Shown here: in pieces, positions 17,972 to 27,805 of the stretch
How positions within the stretch are numbered: the stretch's first letter is position 1
Layout of the letters: each line of letters begins with the position of its first letter
Origin: Streptomyces sp. NBC_01428
GTDB lineage: Bacteria; Actinomycetota; Actinomycetes; Streptomycetales; Streptomycetaceae
Assembly: GCF_036231965.1 (NCBI RefSeq)
Contig: NZ_CP109499.1
Location: forward strand, 2,728,001-2,792,000
Direction: 5' to 3'
Length of the DNA stretch: 64,000 bases
Made by a program: the position numbers and the translations under genes
The notes under the pieces: model-generated
Database searches by the model: none
What the model was told of the DNA's origin: nothing
Seen by the model: the letters and a program-made list of their open reading frames with translations, nothing else

Positions 17972-19480
17972 TCACGCGCCCTTGCGGGCCTGCGGGGTGT
18001 CGCTCTTCCAGTCGGGGTGGCCCGGCATCGGGGGCGTCTTCTCGCCGTAGAGCCATGCCTTGAAGAAGCCCCTCAGGTCGCGGCCCGCCATGGCGGACGC
18101 GAGGTCCACGAAGTCGGCCGTGGAGGCGACGCCGTCGTGGTTGACCGTGACCCAGGTCCGCTCCAGACGCTCGAAGGCCGGACGCCCGATCTCCTGGCGC
18201 AGCGCGTACAGGGCGAGGGCCGCGCCGTCGTAGACGTTCGGCCGGAAGATGCTGATCTTGTGGCCGGGCTTCGGTCCCTTGGGTGCGGCGGGCGGGCCGC
18301 CGGCGACGCGCCACGCGTCGGACATGCCATAGGCCGCCTTCATCCGCTTCTCCATGGGCCGGTTCGCCTTCTCCTCGGCGTACAGGGCCTCGTACCAGGT
18401 GGCGTGTCCCTCGTTCAGCCACAGGTCGGACCAGGTGCGGGGGCTGACGCTGTCGCCGAACCACTGGTGGGACAGCTCGTGCACCATGATCGACTCGACG
18501 TACCACTTCGGGTAGGCGGGCTCGGTGAAGAGGTCCTTCTCGAACAGGGAGAGCGTCTGTGTCTCCAGTTCGAAGCCGGTCTGCGCCTGGGCCATCAGCA
18601 GCCCGTACGTCTCGAAGGGGTACCGCCCGACCTTGCTCTCCATCCAGGCGATCTGGTCGGGGGTCCTGGCGAGCCACGGTTCGAGCGCCGCGCGGTCCTG
18701 GGTGGGGACGACGTCGCGGACGGGCAGGCCGTGCGGACCGGTGCGGTGCAGCACGCTGGAGCGGCCGATGGAGACCTGGGCCAGCTCGGTGGCCATGGGG
18801 TGTTCGCCGCGGTACGACCAGGTGGTGGTTCCGCCGGCCCGGCGGGTGCCCTCCGGGAGTCCGTTGGCCACGGCGGTGTAGCCCTCGGGGGCCGTGACGT
18901 GGAAGGTGAACATCGCCTTGTCGGAGGGGTGGTCGTTGCACGGGAAGACCAGGTGCGCGGCGTCGGCCTGGTTGGCCATCGCGAGGCCGTCCTTGGTGCG
19001 GACCCAGCCGCCGTCCTGGTCCTTGGCGGGCACCGGGTCGCTGGTGTGGCGCACGGTGATGTGCAGCGGGCTCCCGGCGGGCAGCGTCCGGGCCGGGGTC
19101 ACCACCAGGTCGTCGCCCGCGCTCGCGAAGTCGGCGGGCGAGCCGTTGACCTCGACCGACCGCACCGTTCCGTGGACGTAGTCGAGGTTGACGCGGTCCA
19201 GCCGGGCGGTGGTGAGGGCGTCGATGGTGGTCACGGCCGTGAGCGGCTTGTCGTTGGCGCCGGAGTAGGTGAACGCCAGGTCGTACGACGCGACGTCGTA
19301 GCCGGGGTTGCCGAGGGTCGGGAAGAGCCGGTCGCCGATGCCGAGGGCCGTGCCCGGGGAGGGGGCGCTCGCGGCGATCAGGCAGACGGAGACGGCCGAG
19401 GCGAGCAGGGCCGCCTGGACGCGGCGGCTCCTCGGGCGGCTGGGAGCGGGGGCAGGGGCGGGGGCGGCTTCGAGCGGCAT
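17972..19480 (-). CDS. M1-family metallopeptidase, secreted
   Basis: A 502-residue gluzincin. The N-terminus has a Pro/Arg-rich leader and one hydrophobic segment (about 20-40), suggesting export. An aminopeptidase N-like beta domain precedes the catalytic motif HELSHQWFGD near residue 333, with the third zinc ligand in WLNEGHATW 18 residues later. The exopeptidase GAMEN motif is replaced by GFELET, as in a subset of actinobacterial M1 enzymes. It is much shorter than PepN (about 850), lacking the C-terminal helical domain. It probably trims extracellular peptides. Confidence 0.9.
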   Translation of the reverse strand: MPLEAAPAPAPAPSRPRSRRVQAALLASAVSVCLIAASAPSPGTALGIGDRLFPTLGNPGYDVASYDLAFTYSGANDKPLTAVTTIDALTTARLDRVNLDYVHGTVRSVEVNGSPADFASAGDDLVVTPARTLPAGSPLHITVRHTSDPVPAKDQDGGWVRTKDGLAMANQADAAHLVFPCNDHPSDKAMFTFHVTAPEGYTAVANGLPEGTRRAGGTTTWSYRGEHPMATELAQVSIGRSSVLHRTGPHGLPVRDVVPTQDRAALEPWLARTPDQIAWMESKVGRYPFETYGLLMAQAQTGFELETQTLSLFEKDLFTEPAYPKWYVESIMVHELSHQWFGDSVSPRTWSDLWLNEGHATWYEALYAEEKANRPMEKRMKAAYGMSDAWRVAGGPPAAPKGPKPGHKISIFRPNVYDGAALALYALRQEIGRPAFERLERTWVTVNHDGVASTADFVDLASAMAGRDLRGFFKAWLYGEKTPPMPGHPDWKSDTPQARKGA

Positions 19481-19591
19481 GGACCACCGCTACCAGCGTG
19501 CGCCGGGCCGGTGGTGGCGACGCGCGCCCGGCCCACCCGAACGGGTCCCTCCGGAGGCCCATCGGGCGAGCGCGGCCGTCGGGGCCGGTGG

Positions 19592-21778
19592 CTACTGGGC
19601 GGCCGCCGGATGCTGGGCCCGGCTCACGTCGAACACGCCGGGCACGTTGCGCATGGCGCGCATCAGGCCCTGGAGGTGTGCCGCGTCCGGGAGTTGAAGG
19701 GTGTAGGTGTGGCGCACGCGCTGCTGGCTGGGAGGTTCCACGGTCGCCGACACGATGGCGACGCCTTCCCCGGCGATGGCTTCGGTGAGGTCGGCCAGCA
19801 GGTGCGGCCGGCCGAAGGACTCGGCGACCAGGGTGACGCGGCACTCGGTGGTGGCGCCCCAGCGCACACCGACCTCCGGGCGCCCGTCGCCCTTCATCCG
19901 GGCCGCTCCGGGACACTCCACGCGGTGCACGGTGACCACTCCCCCGCGCACGGCGAAGCCGGTGACCTCGTCCGGCGGTACCGGCGTACAGCAGCCGGCC
20001 ATGCGGACGGAGGCGCCCGGCTGGTCCACGAGGGCGTTGGCGGGGCGGGTGAGGTATGCGGCCGCGGGACGCGTCGGCGGGGTCTCGGCGGGCGGCCTGG
20101 GGCCCGTGGCGGGGGCCTCCTCGGCGCCGGGTGCGGGGTGGGTGGCCATCCAGCGCTGGATGGCGATCCGGGCGGCAGCCGTGTGGGCGTGCTCCAGCCA
20201 CTCCCTGGAGGGCTCGGAGGCGGGGTCCTGGCCCATGAGGAGCTGAACGGTGTCGCCGTCCTTGAGGACCGTACTCAGCGTCGCCAGGCGGCCGTTGACG
20301 CGCGCGCCGATGCAGGCGTGCGCGTCCTCCCCGTACTGCGCGTACGCGGCGTCGACGCAACTGGCGCCCTCCGGAAGGCCGAGGGAGCCGCCGTCGGCGC
20401 GGAACACGGTGATCTCGCGGTCCTGCGCGAGGTCTTCGCGCAGGGTCGACCAGAAGGTGTCGGGATCGGGGGCACCCTGCTGCCAGTCCAGCAGGCGGGA
20501 GAGCCAGCCGGGGCGGGTGGGGTCGGCGCGCTCGCCCTCGAAGGGGCGGTCGCCGCCGCCGTCGGGCTGGTCCTCGGACGGCGGGGCGTAGGGGTTGCCG
20601 AGGGCGATGACGCCGGCCTCGGCGACCTTGTGCATCTGGTGGGTGCGGATGAGGACTTCGGCGACCTGGCCGTCGCCACGGGTGACCGCCGTGTGGAGCG
20701 ACTGGTAGAGGTTGAACTTGGGGACGGCGATGAAGTCCTTGAACTCCGAGACCACCGGGGTGAGACAGGTGTGGAGTTCGCCGAGCACGCCGTAGCAGTC
20801 GGCGTCCTCGTTCACGAGGACGAGGAGGCGGCCGAAGTCGGCGCCGCGCATCGGGCCGCGCTTGCGCGACACGCGGTGCACGGAGACGAAGTGCCGTGGC
20901 CTTATGAGGACTTCGGCCTGGATGCCGGCGTCCCGCAGGACCACCCGTACCTCCTCGGCGATCTCCGCGAGCGGGTCGTCCGGGCGGCTCGCGTTGTCGA
21001 CGATCAGCTCCCGGGTGTGTTCGTACTCCTCGGGGTGCAGGATCGCGAAGACGAGGTCTTCCAGCTCGGTCTTGAGCGCCTGGACGCCGAGGCGCTCGGC
21101 GAGGGGGATCAGCACGTCGCGGGTCACCTTGGCGATGCGCGCCTGTTTCTCCGGGCGCATCACGCCGAGGGTCCGCATGTTGTGCAGCCGGTCGGCGAGT
21201 TTGATCGACATCACGCGGACGTCGTTGCCGGTCGCGACCAGCATCTTGCGGAAGGTCTCCGGTTCGGCGGCGGCGCCGTAGTCGACCTTCTCCAGCTTGG
21301 TGACGCCGTCGACCAGATAGCAGACCTCGTCGCCGAACTCCTCGCGGACCTGATCCAGCGTCACTTCCGTGTCCTCGACCGTGTCGTGGAGCAGGGAGGC
21401 GGTCAGCGTCGTGGTCTCGGCGCCCAGCTCGGCGAGGATCAGGGTCACGGCCAGCGGGTGCGTGATGTAGGGCTCGCCGCTCTTGCGCATCTGGCCGCGG
21501 TGCGAGGACTCCGCGAGCACCCACGCCCGGCGCAGGGGTTCCAGTTTGGCGTCGGGGTGGTGGGCGCGGTGCGCCTCCGCCACGTGCCCGATGGCGTCCG
21601 GCAGCCGGTCGCGCGCGGTGGGTCCCAGCAGTGCGGCCCGGCCCAGACGCCGCAGGTCGATCCGCGGACGTCCCTTCCTGCGGTGCGCTGGGGCCACTCC
21701 CGGTTCGAGCGGGGCCGTGCGCTGCGGGGCGGGCGTTGCGGGGCCTGGCGTCGCGGGATTCGTCGCCTCCGCACTCAT
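19592..21778 (-). CDS. rshA: RelA/SpoT homologue RshA, (p)ppGpp hydrolase with degenerate synthetase domain
   Basis: A 728-residue long RSH protein. The HD hydrolase domain is intact (HPLAVTLILAELG; LLHDTVEDT near residue 129). The synthetase-like domain (about 280-390) keeps DCYGVLGELH, FKDFIAVPK and EVLIRTHQMH. It has lost the Lys of the SIxxKM motif, an Arg five residues after the catalytic Asp, and the AAHWxYK motif. TGS (about 450-513), a Cys-containing conserved segment (GCCTPVP, about 596) and ACT (about 645-726) complete the architecture. The ATG at 21778 has GGAGG 5 nt upstream. S. coelicolor has two RSH genes, relA and rshA; the position near dapF and hflX fits rshA. Confidence 0.9.
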   Translation of the reverse strand: MSAEATNPATPGPATPAPQRTAPLEPGVAPAHRRKGRPRIDLRRLGRAALLGPTARDRLPDAIGHVAEAHRAHHPDAKLEPLRRAWVLAESSHRGQMRKSGEPYITHPLAVTLILAELGAETTTLTASLLHDTVEDTEVTLDQVREEFGDEVCYLVDGVTKLEKVDYGAAAEPETFRKMLVATGNDVRVMSIKLADRLHNMRTLGVMRPEKQARIAKVTRDVLIPLAERLGVQALKTELEDLVFAILHPEEYEHTRELIVDNASRPDDPLAEIAEEVRVVLRDAGIQAEVLIRPRHFVSVHRVSRKRGPMRGADFGRLLVLVNEDADCYGVLGELHTCLTPVVSEFKDFIAVPKFNLYQSLHTAVTRGDGQVAEVLIRTHQMHKVAEAGVIALGNPYAPPSEDQPDGGGDRPFEGERADPTRPGWLSRLLDWQQGAPDPDTFWSTLREDLAQDREITVFRADGGSLGLPEGASCVDAAYAQYGEDAHACIGARVNGRLATLSTVLKDGDTVQLLMGQDPASEPSREWLEHAHTAAARIAIQRWMATHPAPGAEEAPATGPRPPAETPPTRPAAAYLTRPANALVDQPGASVRMAGCCTPVPPDEVTGFAVRGGVVTVHRVECPGAARMKGDGRPEVGVRWGATTECRVTLVAESFGRPHLLADLTEAIAGEGVAIVSATVEPPSQQRVRHTYTLQLPDAAHLQGLMRAMRNVPGVFDVSRAQHPAAAQ

Positions 21779-22068
21779 GGGCACCTCCGGCTGCGTAAGA
21801 CCGGCGGACGGGTGCCCCAGGGCGTACTCGGCTCAGGGGATGGTGTCGGTCCCCCGTCCGGGCCGGTGCTTGATGCTACCGAGCCCACCACGCCCGGTTG
21901 ACCGCCTCTCGCCGAGCGTGAAACGGATCACCCATTCGAGCGACGGTCCGGGGGTTTACAGTTTCGAACTTCTGAAAGGGGCGGCACGGACGTACGGCCG
22001 AAGGCGGTACGACGGGTTTCCCCGTGACCGCCGGGACCGCTCGGCACCCGGACGGCCCCTCGGGCCGA

Positions 22069-22938
22069 TCAGCCCAGGGAACCGGCCAGCCAGTCGGCGT
22101 CGATCTCGCCCTCGGCGACGATCACCGCGGGGCCCGTCATCTCGATCTCGCCGTCGGCCCGCTCGGTGATGACCAGACGGCCGCCGGGGACGTCGACGGT
22201 GTACGTCGCGGGGGTGCCGGTGACGGCCGGGTCGGCGCCGTCACGGCGGGCCGCGGCGACGGCCACGGCACAGGCGCCGGTGCCGCACGAGCGGGTCTCG
22301 CCCGAGCCGCGTTCGTGGACCCGCAGGGCCACGTGGCCCGGACCCCGGTCGACCACGAACTCGACGTTGACCCCGTCCGGGTACACCGAGGCGGGCGTGA
22401 ACGGCGGCGGTGCGTAGAGGTCGCCGGCGTCGGCGAGGTCGTCCACGAAGGCGACGGCGTGCGGGTTGCCCATGTTCACGTTGCGCGCGGGCCAGCTGCG
22501 CTCTCCGACGGCGACCGTGACCTTCGCCTCGGGGAGGAGGGCCCTGCCCATGCCGACGGTGACGTCACCGTTCTTGGCGAGGTGCACGGTCTTCACGCCT
22601 CCGCGCGTGGCGACCGTGATGTCGCCCTCGGCCACGTGTCCGGCGCGCTGGAGATAGCGGGCGAACACGCGCACTCCGTTGCCGCACATCTCGGCGACCG
22701 AGCCGTCGCCGTTGCGGTAGTCCATGAACCACTCGGCGTCGGCGGCCATGGCCCGGGCCTCCGGGTGGGCCGCGGAGCGCACGACGTGCAGCAGACCGTC
22801 GCCGCCGATGCCCGCACGGCGGTCGCACAGGGCGGCGACAGCGGCCGGCGGGAGGTCGATGACGTTCTCCGGGTCGGGGACGATCACGAAGTCGTTCTCG
22901 GTCCCGTGCCCCTTGAGGAAGGCGATCCGCGTGCTCAT
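22069..22938 (-). CDS. dapF: Diaminopimelate epimerase
   Basis: A 289-residue enzyme converting LL- to meso-diaminopimelate for lysine. Streptomyces peptidoglycan contains LL-DAP, so here it serves mainly lysine synthesis. The two catalytic cysteines are in EMCGNGVR (about residue 83) and SCGTGACA (about 218). The N-terminus FLKGHGTENDFVI is typical. GAGGA lies almost against the ATG, an unusually short spacing, but no alternative start fits. The 290 bp between this gene and rshA show no clear element. Confidence 0.97.
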   Translation of the reverse strand: MSTRIAFLKGHGTENDFVIVPDPENVIDLPPAAVAALCDRRAGIGGDGLLHVVRSAAHPEARAMAADAEWFMDYRNGDGSVAEMCGNGVRVFARYLQRAGHVAEGDITVATRGGVKTVHLAKNGDVTVGMGRALLPEAKVTVAVGERSWPARNVNMGNPHAVAFVDDLADAGDLYAPPPFTPASVYPDGVNVEFVVDRGPGHVALRVHERGSGETRSCGTGACAVAVAAARRDGADPAVTGTPATYTVDVPGGRLVITERADGEIEMTGPAVIVAEGEIDADWLAGSLG

Positions 22939-22987
22939 TCCTCGATCGTACGGGGTCGGGTCCGGGCGTCGCGGTCCGGCGCCGGGG

Positions 22988-23527
22988 TCAGCGCAGTCGC
23001 GCCACGCGCCACACGGCGAGCACCGCCACCGCGGCGACGACCACGACGTACGCGATCACGACGCGCCAGTCGGGGCGGCGGCCGGAGCCGCGCGCGGGGA
23101 AGCCGGGCAGGGCGTAGCCGACGCGGCGGGCGGCCATCATGCCCCAGCCGGCGGCGCACGAGCAGATCAGCAGGCCGAGCATGGCGACCACGGCACCGCC
23201 GTCACCGAACTCGAAGGCCAGCGGGAAGGCGAACATCAGGGATCCGGTGGCCGCCAGCGCGACGATGGGGGCGAGCTGCCAGATGCGCAGACGGCGCTGC
23301 GGGCGCAGTTCGACCTCGACCTCGGGCTCGGGAGACATCGCACCGGGTTCGGGTCCGTCGTCGATCACCCCGGCCGGGGTGTCGTCGGGTCCGTCCGAGC
23401 TGAGGGGTTCCCCGCCCAGCTCGGGCTCGACGCCGCGATCGGCGTCCGGGTCGATGCTCAGACCGTCTCCGTCCGGAACGGCACCGTGCTCGGTGCCTCG
23501 TGCAGTGTCGCGAGGGCCGGCCTCCAT
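22988..23527 (-). CDS. Integral membrane protein of unknown function
   Basis: A 179-residue protein with an acidic, low-complexity N-terminal half followed by RPQRRLRIWQL and three predicted membrane helices (about 83-105, 110-131, 150-170). I recognise no catalytic motif. It lies between miaA and dapF, 49 bp before dapF and 107 bp after miaA on the same strand, so cotranscription is likely. The ATG at 23527 has GGGAGG 9 nt upstream. Confidence 0.8.
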   Translation of the reverse strand: MEAGPRDTARGTEHGAVPDGDGLSIDPDADRGVEPELGGEPLSSDGPDDTPAGVIDDGPEPGAMSPEPEVEVELRPQRRLRIWQLAPIVALAATGSLMFAFPLAFEFGDGGAVVAMLGLLICSCAAGWGMMAARRVGYALPGFPARGSGRRPDWRVVIAYVVVVAAVAVLAVWRVARLR

Positions 23528-23634
23528 CGCCACGCGCCCTCCCAACTCGGACTTCACTGGTCGATCGAAGCTCGATGATGGCACGCCACCGGAGGCCCCG
23601 ATGACGGCCGGAGCGTCCCGATGCCATGACGTGA

Positions 23635-24573
23635 TCAGGCTGTGACCGGTCGCTCCACCAACGCCAGTGCGAGCTCGGGAAGTTCTGTGAGATCCGCCGC
23701 AGCCCCACTGAGCCAATGCACCCGCGGGTCGCGCCGGAACCATGAATCCTGACGGCGCGCGAAGCGTTTGGTGGCACGGACGGTCTCCGCGCGCGCCTCG
23801 TCCTCGGTGCACTCCCCGGCGAGCGCCGCGAGCACCTGCTGGTATCCGAGCGCGCGTGCCGCCGTGCGCCCCGCGCGCAGGCCGCGCGCCTCCAGGGTGC
23901 GCACCTCGTCGACGAGCCCGGCGTCCCACATCCGGTCGACCCTGCGGGCGATGCGCTCGTCCAGCTCGGGGCGCGCCACGTCGACGCCGATCTGCACGGT
24001 GTCGTACACGGAGTCGTGGCCGGGCAGGTTGGCGGTGAAGGGCTTGCCGGTGATCTCGATGACTTCGAGGGCGCGGACGATGCGGCGGCCGTTGCTGGGC
24101 AGGATCGCGTGGGCGGCCCCGGGGTCCGCCATGGCGAGCCGGGCGTGCAGGGCGCCGGAACCGCGCAGGGTCAGCTCCTCCTCCAGGCGGGCGCGCACCT
24201 CGGGGTCGGTGCCGGGGAACTCCAGGTTGTCGACGGCGCCTCGCACGTACAGTCCGGAGCCGCCCACCAGGACCGGCCAGCGGCCCTCGGCGAGCAGGGC
24301 GTCGATACGGGCGCGAGCGAGGCGCTGGTACTCGGCGACGCTGGCCGTGACCGTCACGTCCCAGATGTCGAGCAGATGGTGGGGGACTCCGCCGCGTTCC
24401 TCCTCCGTCAGCTTGGCGGTGCCGATATCCATCCCTCGGTACAACTGCATGGAGTCGGCGTTGACGACTTCGCCGCCGAGGCTCTTGGCGAGGAAAACGC
24501 CCAGATCGGACTTTCCTGCCGCGGTCGGTCCGACGACGGCGATGACCCGGGGGGCGGGGGGTGCGCTGCTCAC
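23635..24573 (-). CDS. miaA: tRNA dimethylallyltransferase MiaA
   Basis: A 312-residue enzyme that adds a dimethylallyl group to A37 of tRNAs reading UNN codons. The P-loop GPTAAGKS is at residues 15-22. Also visible are the NADSMQLYRGMDIGTAK signature, the PHHLLD motif and the C-terminal ATKRFARRQDSWFRRD. The GTG at 24573 is chosen because the conserved N-terminus starts there; the open frame extends far upstream without support. MiaB, the next enzyme on the same nucleotide, is encoded about 3 kb away. Confidence 0.96.
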   Translation of the reverse strand: MSSAPPAPRVIAVVGPTAAGKSDLGVFLAKSLGGEVVNADSMQLYRGMDIGTAKLTEEERGGVPHHLLDIWDVTVTASVAEYQRLARARIDALLAEGRWPVLVGGSGLYVRGAVDNLEFPGTDPEVRARLEEELTLRGSGALHARLAMADPGAAHAILPSNGRRIVRALEVIEITGKPFTANLPGHDSVYDTVQIGVDVARPELDERIARRVDRMWDAGLVDEVRTLEARGLRAGRTAARALGYQQVLAALAGECTEDEARAETVRATKRFARRQDSWFRRDPRVHWLSGAAADLTELPELALALVERPVTA

Positions 24574-24754
24574 GGTCCCAGTCTCGCAAACCCGGCGCCT
24601 CTCCCCTAACGAGCTACGTGACGGGCCCGGTCCGGGTTCGTTGCCTGTTGCGAGGTTCCAGCCGCCGGTGTCGGGAGCCGGTGACCCGGGCGACGCAATC
24701 GGACGCACCGGGCAACGCGGAATTTCGCCCTCACGAGTAACGTATGGAGTGGAT

Positions 24755-25009
24755 ATGGGCGTATTTGCACGGCTTCTCCGGAGGTCGAAGGCGACGGAGG
24801 AGGCGTCGGCCGCCGAGGCGCAGGCCCCCGCAGGGCCGGCCGGCACCGAGGCGGAGGTGGCGGTGGACGCGAAGGGTTCGTCCGGGACCGAGGGCGGGGC
24901 GACGGCGGGAACCGCCGAGGCCGGCACCACGGAGGACGTCGACATCCCGAGGCAGCAGACCGCCGACCAGGCCGCCGACAACGAAGCCGGTGAGAGCGCC
25001 CACAGGTAA
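24755..25009 (+). CDS. Small acidic hypothetical protein
   Basis: An 84-residue protein with a basic N-terminus (MGVFARLLRRSK) and a long Ala/Glu/Thr/Gly-rich tail. I recognise no domain. GGAG precedes the ATG by 6 nt. It lies 23 bp upstream of the antitoxin-like gene, so the two are probably one small operon. Confidence 0.75.
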   Translation: MGVFARLLRRSKATEEASAAEAQAPAGPAGTEAEVAVDAKGSSGTEGGATAGTAEAGTTEDVDIPRQQTADQAADNEAGESAHR

Positions 25010-25032
25010 CTGCCCGCGAGGGAAGGCGAACC

Positions 25033-25296
25033 ATGGGTCTGATGGACCATCTGAAAGCCAAGCTGGAGCCTGCCAAGGACAAGGTCTCGGGGCTCGCGCA
25101 GCAGCACGGGCACAAGGTCAACGACGGCCTGGAGAAGGCCGCCAGGATCGTGGACGAGAAGACCAAGCACAAGTACAGCGGCACGATCCGGACGGGCACC
25201 GGCAAGGCGAAGGACGCCATGGACCGCCTGGCGGCGAAGGAGGGCGACGGGCCGGCGACACCGCCGGACATGCCGACGCCGCCTCAGGCACCCTGA
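25033..25296 (+). CDS. MT0933-like antitoxin family protein
   Basis: An 87-residue, Lys-rich helical protein (MGLMDHLKAKLEPAKDKVSG ... HGHKVNDGLEKAARIVDEKT) that fits the MT0933/Rv0909 antitoxin family. The mycobacterial partner is an SRPBCC-like toxin encoded next door, but none is adjacent here. The Pro-rich tail is not conserved. The toxin-antitoxin role is therefore unproven. The ATG follows GAAGGCGAACC. Confidence 0.8.
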   Translation: MGLMDHLKAKLEPAKDKVSGLAQQHGHKVNDGLEKAARIVDEKTKHKYSGTIRTGTGKAKDAMDRLAAKEGDGPATPPDMPTPPQAP

Positions 25297-25310
25297 TCGG
25301 CGCGGACATC

Positions 25311-25350
25311 GGCGGACGGCCGCGAAGCCCCGTGCTTCCGGCCGTCCGCC
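25311..25350. terminator. Terminator after the antitoxin-like gene
   Basis: An 11-bp perfect stem (25311-25321 with 25340-25350) encloses a second 5-bp GAAGC/GCTTC hairpin. It lies between convergent genes. Confidence 0.75.
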
Positions 25351-25408
25351 GTTTGCGGGGACGGCTTCGCCCGGCGAGTCCCGGCGCCGTCCACGAACCC
25401 GGCGCGAC

Positions 25409-26137
25409 CTAGGACCAGGCCGCCACGATGTATCCGACGCCGTAGGGCGCCTCGTCGTAGAGCAGGGCCCCGGCCAGACCCGCGCCCTCCGCGGCGCCCG
25501 CGAGGACCTGCCAGGGGGCACGCCCGGCGACCTTCAACTCCTGGGCCAGTTCGGCGTCCAGTGCCTTGAGCGCGTCGACGTCCGCCGTTCCGAGGGCGCG
25601 GGCGGCCTCCGCGTCGAAGCCCGCCGCGCGTTCGTCGAGATAGCCCGGCGCCTTCAGCGTCCGGCACGCGCTGGCGTCGCCCATCACGAGCAGCGCCACC
25701 CGCTCGGCTCGGGCGGCGAGCTGCGCGCCCGTCCGAACGCACCGCCCGGCTTCCAGGGGTTCTCCTACGCCGAGTCCCTCGACGGGGGCGTCGGACCAGC
25801 CGGTGCGCTCCAGCAGCCAGGCGGCGACGGCGAGCGAGGCCGGGAGCCGGGGCTCCGCGGTGTCGGCGCCGGCGTCGGCCGCGCTCTCCCGGCCGAGACG
25901 GACGGCAAGGTCGACCCCGAAGTCGGCGAAGGAGCCGCGCGTTCCCTCGGTGTGCGGTCCGCGGGCGCTCTGCTCGGCGGGGCCGACGACGACCAGCAGG
26001 TCGGGCCGGGACGCGGCGAGCAGGCCCAGCGCGTCCGTGCACGCCGCACGCGCAGCGTCCAGTTCGGGTGCCGCGCCGGCGGCGACATCGGGGACGAGCA
26101 GCGGGGGGCAGGGGCAGACTGCGGCGGCTACAAGCAT
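25409..26137 (-). CDS. Class III extradiol dioxygenase subunit B-like protein
   Basis: A 242-residue protein with the LigB-like fold signature: N-terminal VCPCPPLLVPDVAAG, LLVVVGPAEQ, ALLVMGDASA and a C-terminal YDEAPYGVGY. Classical LigB enzymes cleave catechols with Fe(II). The usual His ligands are not obvious here, so the catalytic role is doubtful. The family is conserved next to miaB in Streptomyces as I recall. The ATG at 26137 begins the conserved domain; its ribosome site is weak. Confidence 0.75.
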   Translation of the reverse strand: MLVAAAVCPCPPLLVPDVAAGAAPELDAARAACTDALGLLAASRPDLLVVVGPAEQSARGPHTEGTRGSFADFGVDLAVRLGRESAADAGADTAEPRLPASLAVAAWLLERTGWSDAPVEGLGVGEPLEAGRCVRTGAQLAARAERVALLVMGDASACRTLKAPGYLDERAAGFDAEAARALGTADVDALKALDAELAQELKVAGRAPWQVLAGAAEGAGLAGALLYDEAPYGVGYIVAAWS

Positions 26138-26272
26138 GATCCGCAGCGTAACGCCGACACCCGGCGGCCGCCCGGGGCCCGACGCGTGACCGGGCTCCAC
26201 CCGACCGGGCAACGCCCGCAACACCGGGGGCTCGTGGCGGGCGCCCCGTCGCCGGAGCCCCGCCGGACCCGG

Positions 26273-27805
26273 CTAGTCGCAGCCGCAGCCGCTGCCCGCG
26301 CCCGCGGCGACCGGCAGGGGCTCGGGGGCGCCGATCTTCGGCAGGCCGAGCATGACGCCCGCCGGCTTGGCGGCCGCGGCGGCGTTGCGCTTCTCCCATG
26401 CGTCCCCCGCGCGCGTGCGCCGCACGTCCAGCACGGCGCCCTCGGCGAGGAGGTGGTGCGGGGCGGCGTACGTGATCTCGACGGTGACCACGTCGCCGGG
26501 GCGGACCTCCGTCTCGGGCTTGGTGAAGTGGACCAGGCGGTTGTCGGGGGCGCGGCCGGAGAGCCGGTGGGTGGCGCCGTCCTTGCGGCCCTCGCCCTCG
26601 GCGACCATCAGCTCCAGCGTGCGGCCGACCTGCTTCTTGTTCTCGTCCCAGGAGATCTCCTCCTGGAGCGCGACGAGACGCTCGTAGCGCGCCTGGACGA
26701 CCTCCTTGGGGATCTGCCCCTCCATGGTGGCCGCCGGGGTGCCGGGGCGCTTGGAGTACTGGAAGGTGAAGGCCTGCGAGAAGCGGGCCTCGCGGACGGC
26801 GTGGAGGGTCTGCTCGAAGTCCTCCTCCGTCTCGCCGGGGAAGCCCACGATGATGTCGGTGGTGATCGCCGCGTGCGGGATGGCGGCCCGGACCTTGTCG
26901 ATGATCCCGAGGAAGCGCTCCTGGCGGTAGGAACGGCGCATGGCCTTCAGGACCGTGTCGGAGCCGGACTGCATCGGCATGTGCAGCTGCGGCATCGCGT
27001 TCGGCGTCTCGGCCATGGCGGCGATCACGTCGTCGGTGAAGTCGCGCGGGTGGGGCGAGGTGAAGCGGACGCGCTCCAGGCCCTCGATCCTTCCGCAGGC
27101 GCGCAGCAGCTTGCTGAAGGCCTCGCGGTCGCCGATGTCGCTGCCGTACGCGTTGACGTTCTGCCCGAGGAGCGTGATCTCGGAGACGCCCTCGTCGACC
27201 AGGGCCTCGATCTCGGCGAGGATGTCGCCGGTCCTGCGGTCCTTCTCCTTGCCGCGCAGCGCCGGGACGATGCAGAAGGTGCAGGTGTTGTTGCAGCCGA
27301 CGGAGATCGACACCCAGGCCGCGTACGCGCTCTCGCGGCGGGTCGGCAGGGTGGAGGGGAACGCCTCCAGGGACTCGGCGATCTCGATCTGCGCCTCCTC
27401 CTGGACGCGGGCGCGCTCCAGCAGGACCGGCAGCTTGCCGATGTTGTGCGTACCGAAGACGACGTCCACCCAGGGCGCCTTCTTGACGATGGTGTCGCGG
27501 TCCTTCTGGGCGAGGCAGCCGCCGACGGCGATCTGCATGCCGGGACGCTTGGTCTTCATCGGGGCGAGGCGGCCGAGGTTGCCGTAGAGCTTGTTGTCGG
27601 CGTTCTCGCGGACGGCGCAGGTGTTGAAGACGACGACGTCCGCGTCGCCGTCCGAGCCCGCGGGGGCCCGCACGTAACCGGCGTCCTCCAGGAGCCCGGA
27701 GAGCCGCTCGGAGTCATGGACGTTCATCTGACACCCGTAGGTGCGCACTTCGTACGTCTTGGATTCCTGAACGTCCACTGCCTGACTCCGGTCGCCGCTG
27801 CTCAT
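26273..27805 (-). CDS. miaB: tRNA-2-methylthio-N6-dimethylallyladenosine synthase MiaB
   Basis: A 510-residue radical SAM methylthiotransferase acting on i6A37 made by MiaA. The UPF0004 domain has Cys in YGCQMN (25), NTCAVREN (about 61) and GGCLAQ (about 95). The radical SAM CxxxCxxC appears as CNNTCTFC (about 170-177), and a TRAM domain lies around 385-450. The C-terminal Ala/Gly-rich tail ends GSGCGCD, an extra Cys pair of unknown meaning. The ATG at 27805 starts a typical actinobacterial N-terminus. Confidence 0.97.
   Translation of the reverse strand: MSSGDRSQAVDVQESKTYEVRTYGCQMNVHDSERLSGLLEDAGYVRAPAGSDGDADVVVFNTCAVRENADNKLYGNLGRLAPMKTKRPGMQIAVGGCLAQKDRDTIVKKAPWVDVVFGTHNIGKLPVLLERARVQEEAQIEIAESLEAFPSTLPTRRESAYAAWVSISVGCNNTCTFCIVPALRGKEKDRRTGDILAEIEALVDEGVSEITLLGQNVNAYGSDIGDREAFSKLLRACGRIEGLERVRFTSPHPRDFTDDVIAAMAETPNAMPQLHMPMQSGSDTVLKAMRRSYRQERFLGIIDKVRAAIPHAAITTDIIVGFPGETEEDFEQTLHAVREARFSQAFTFQYSKRPGTPAATMEGQIPKEVVQARYERLVALQEEISWDENKKQVGRTLELMVAEGEGRKDGATHRLSGRAPDNRLVHFTKPETEVRPGDVVTVEITYAAPHHLLAEGAVLDVRRTRAGDAWEKRNAAAAAKPAGVMLGLPKIGAPEPLPVAAGAGSGCGCD

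Noticed and set aside
17621-21901. A 1426-codon open frame on the plus strand
   Set aside because: It is antisense to the M1 peptidase and rshA genes, which have clear family motifs; long shadow frames are expected at this GC content.
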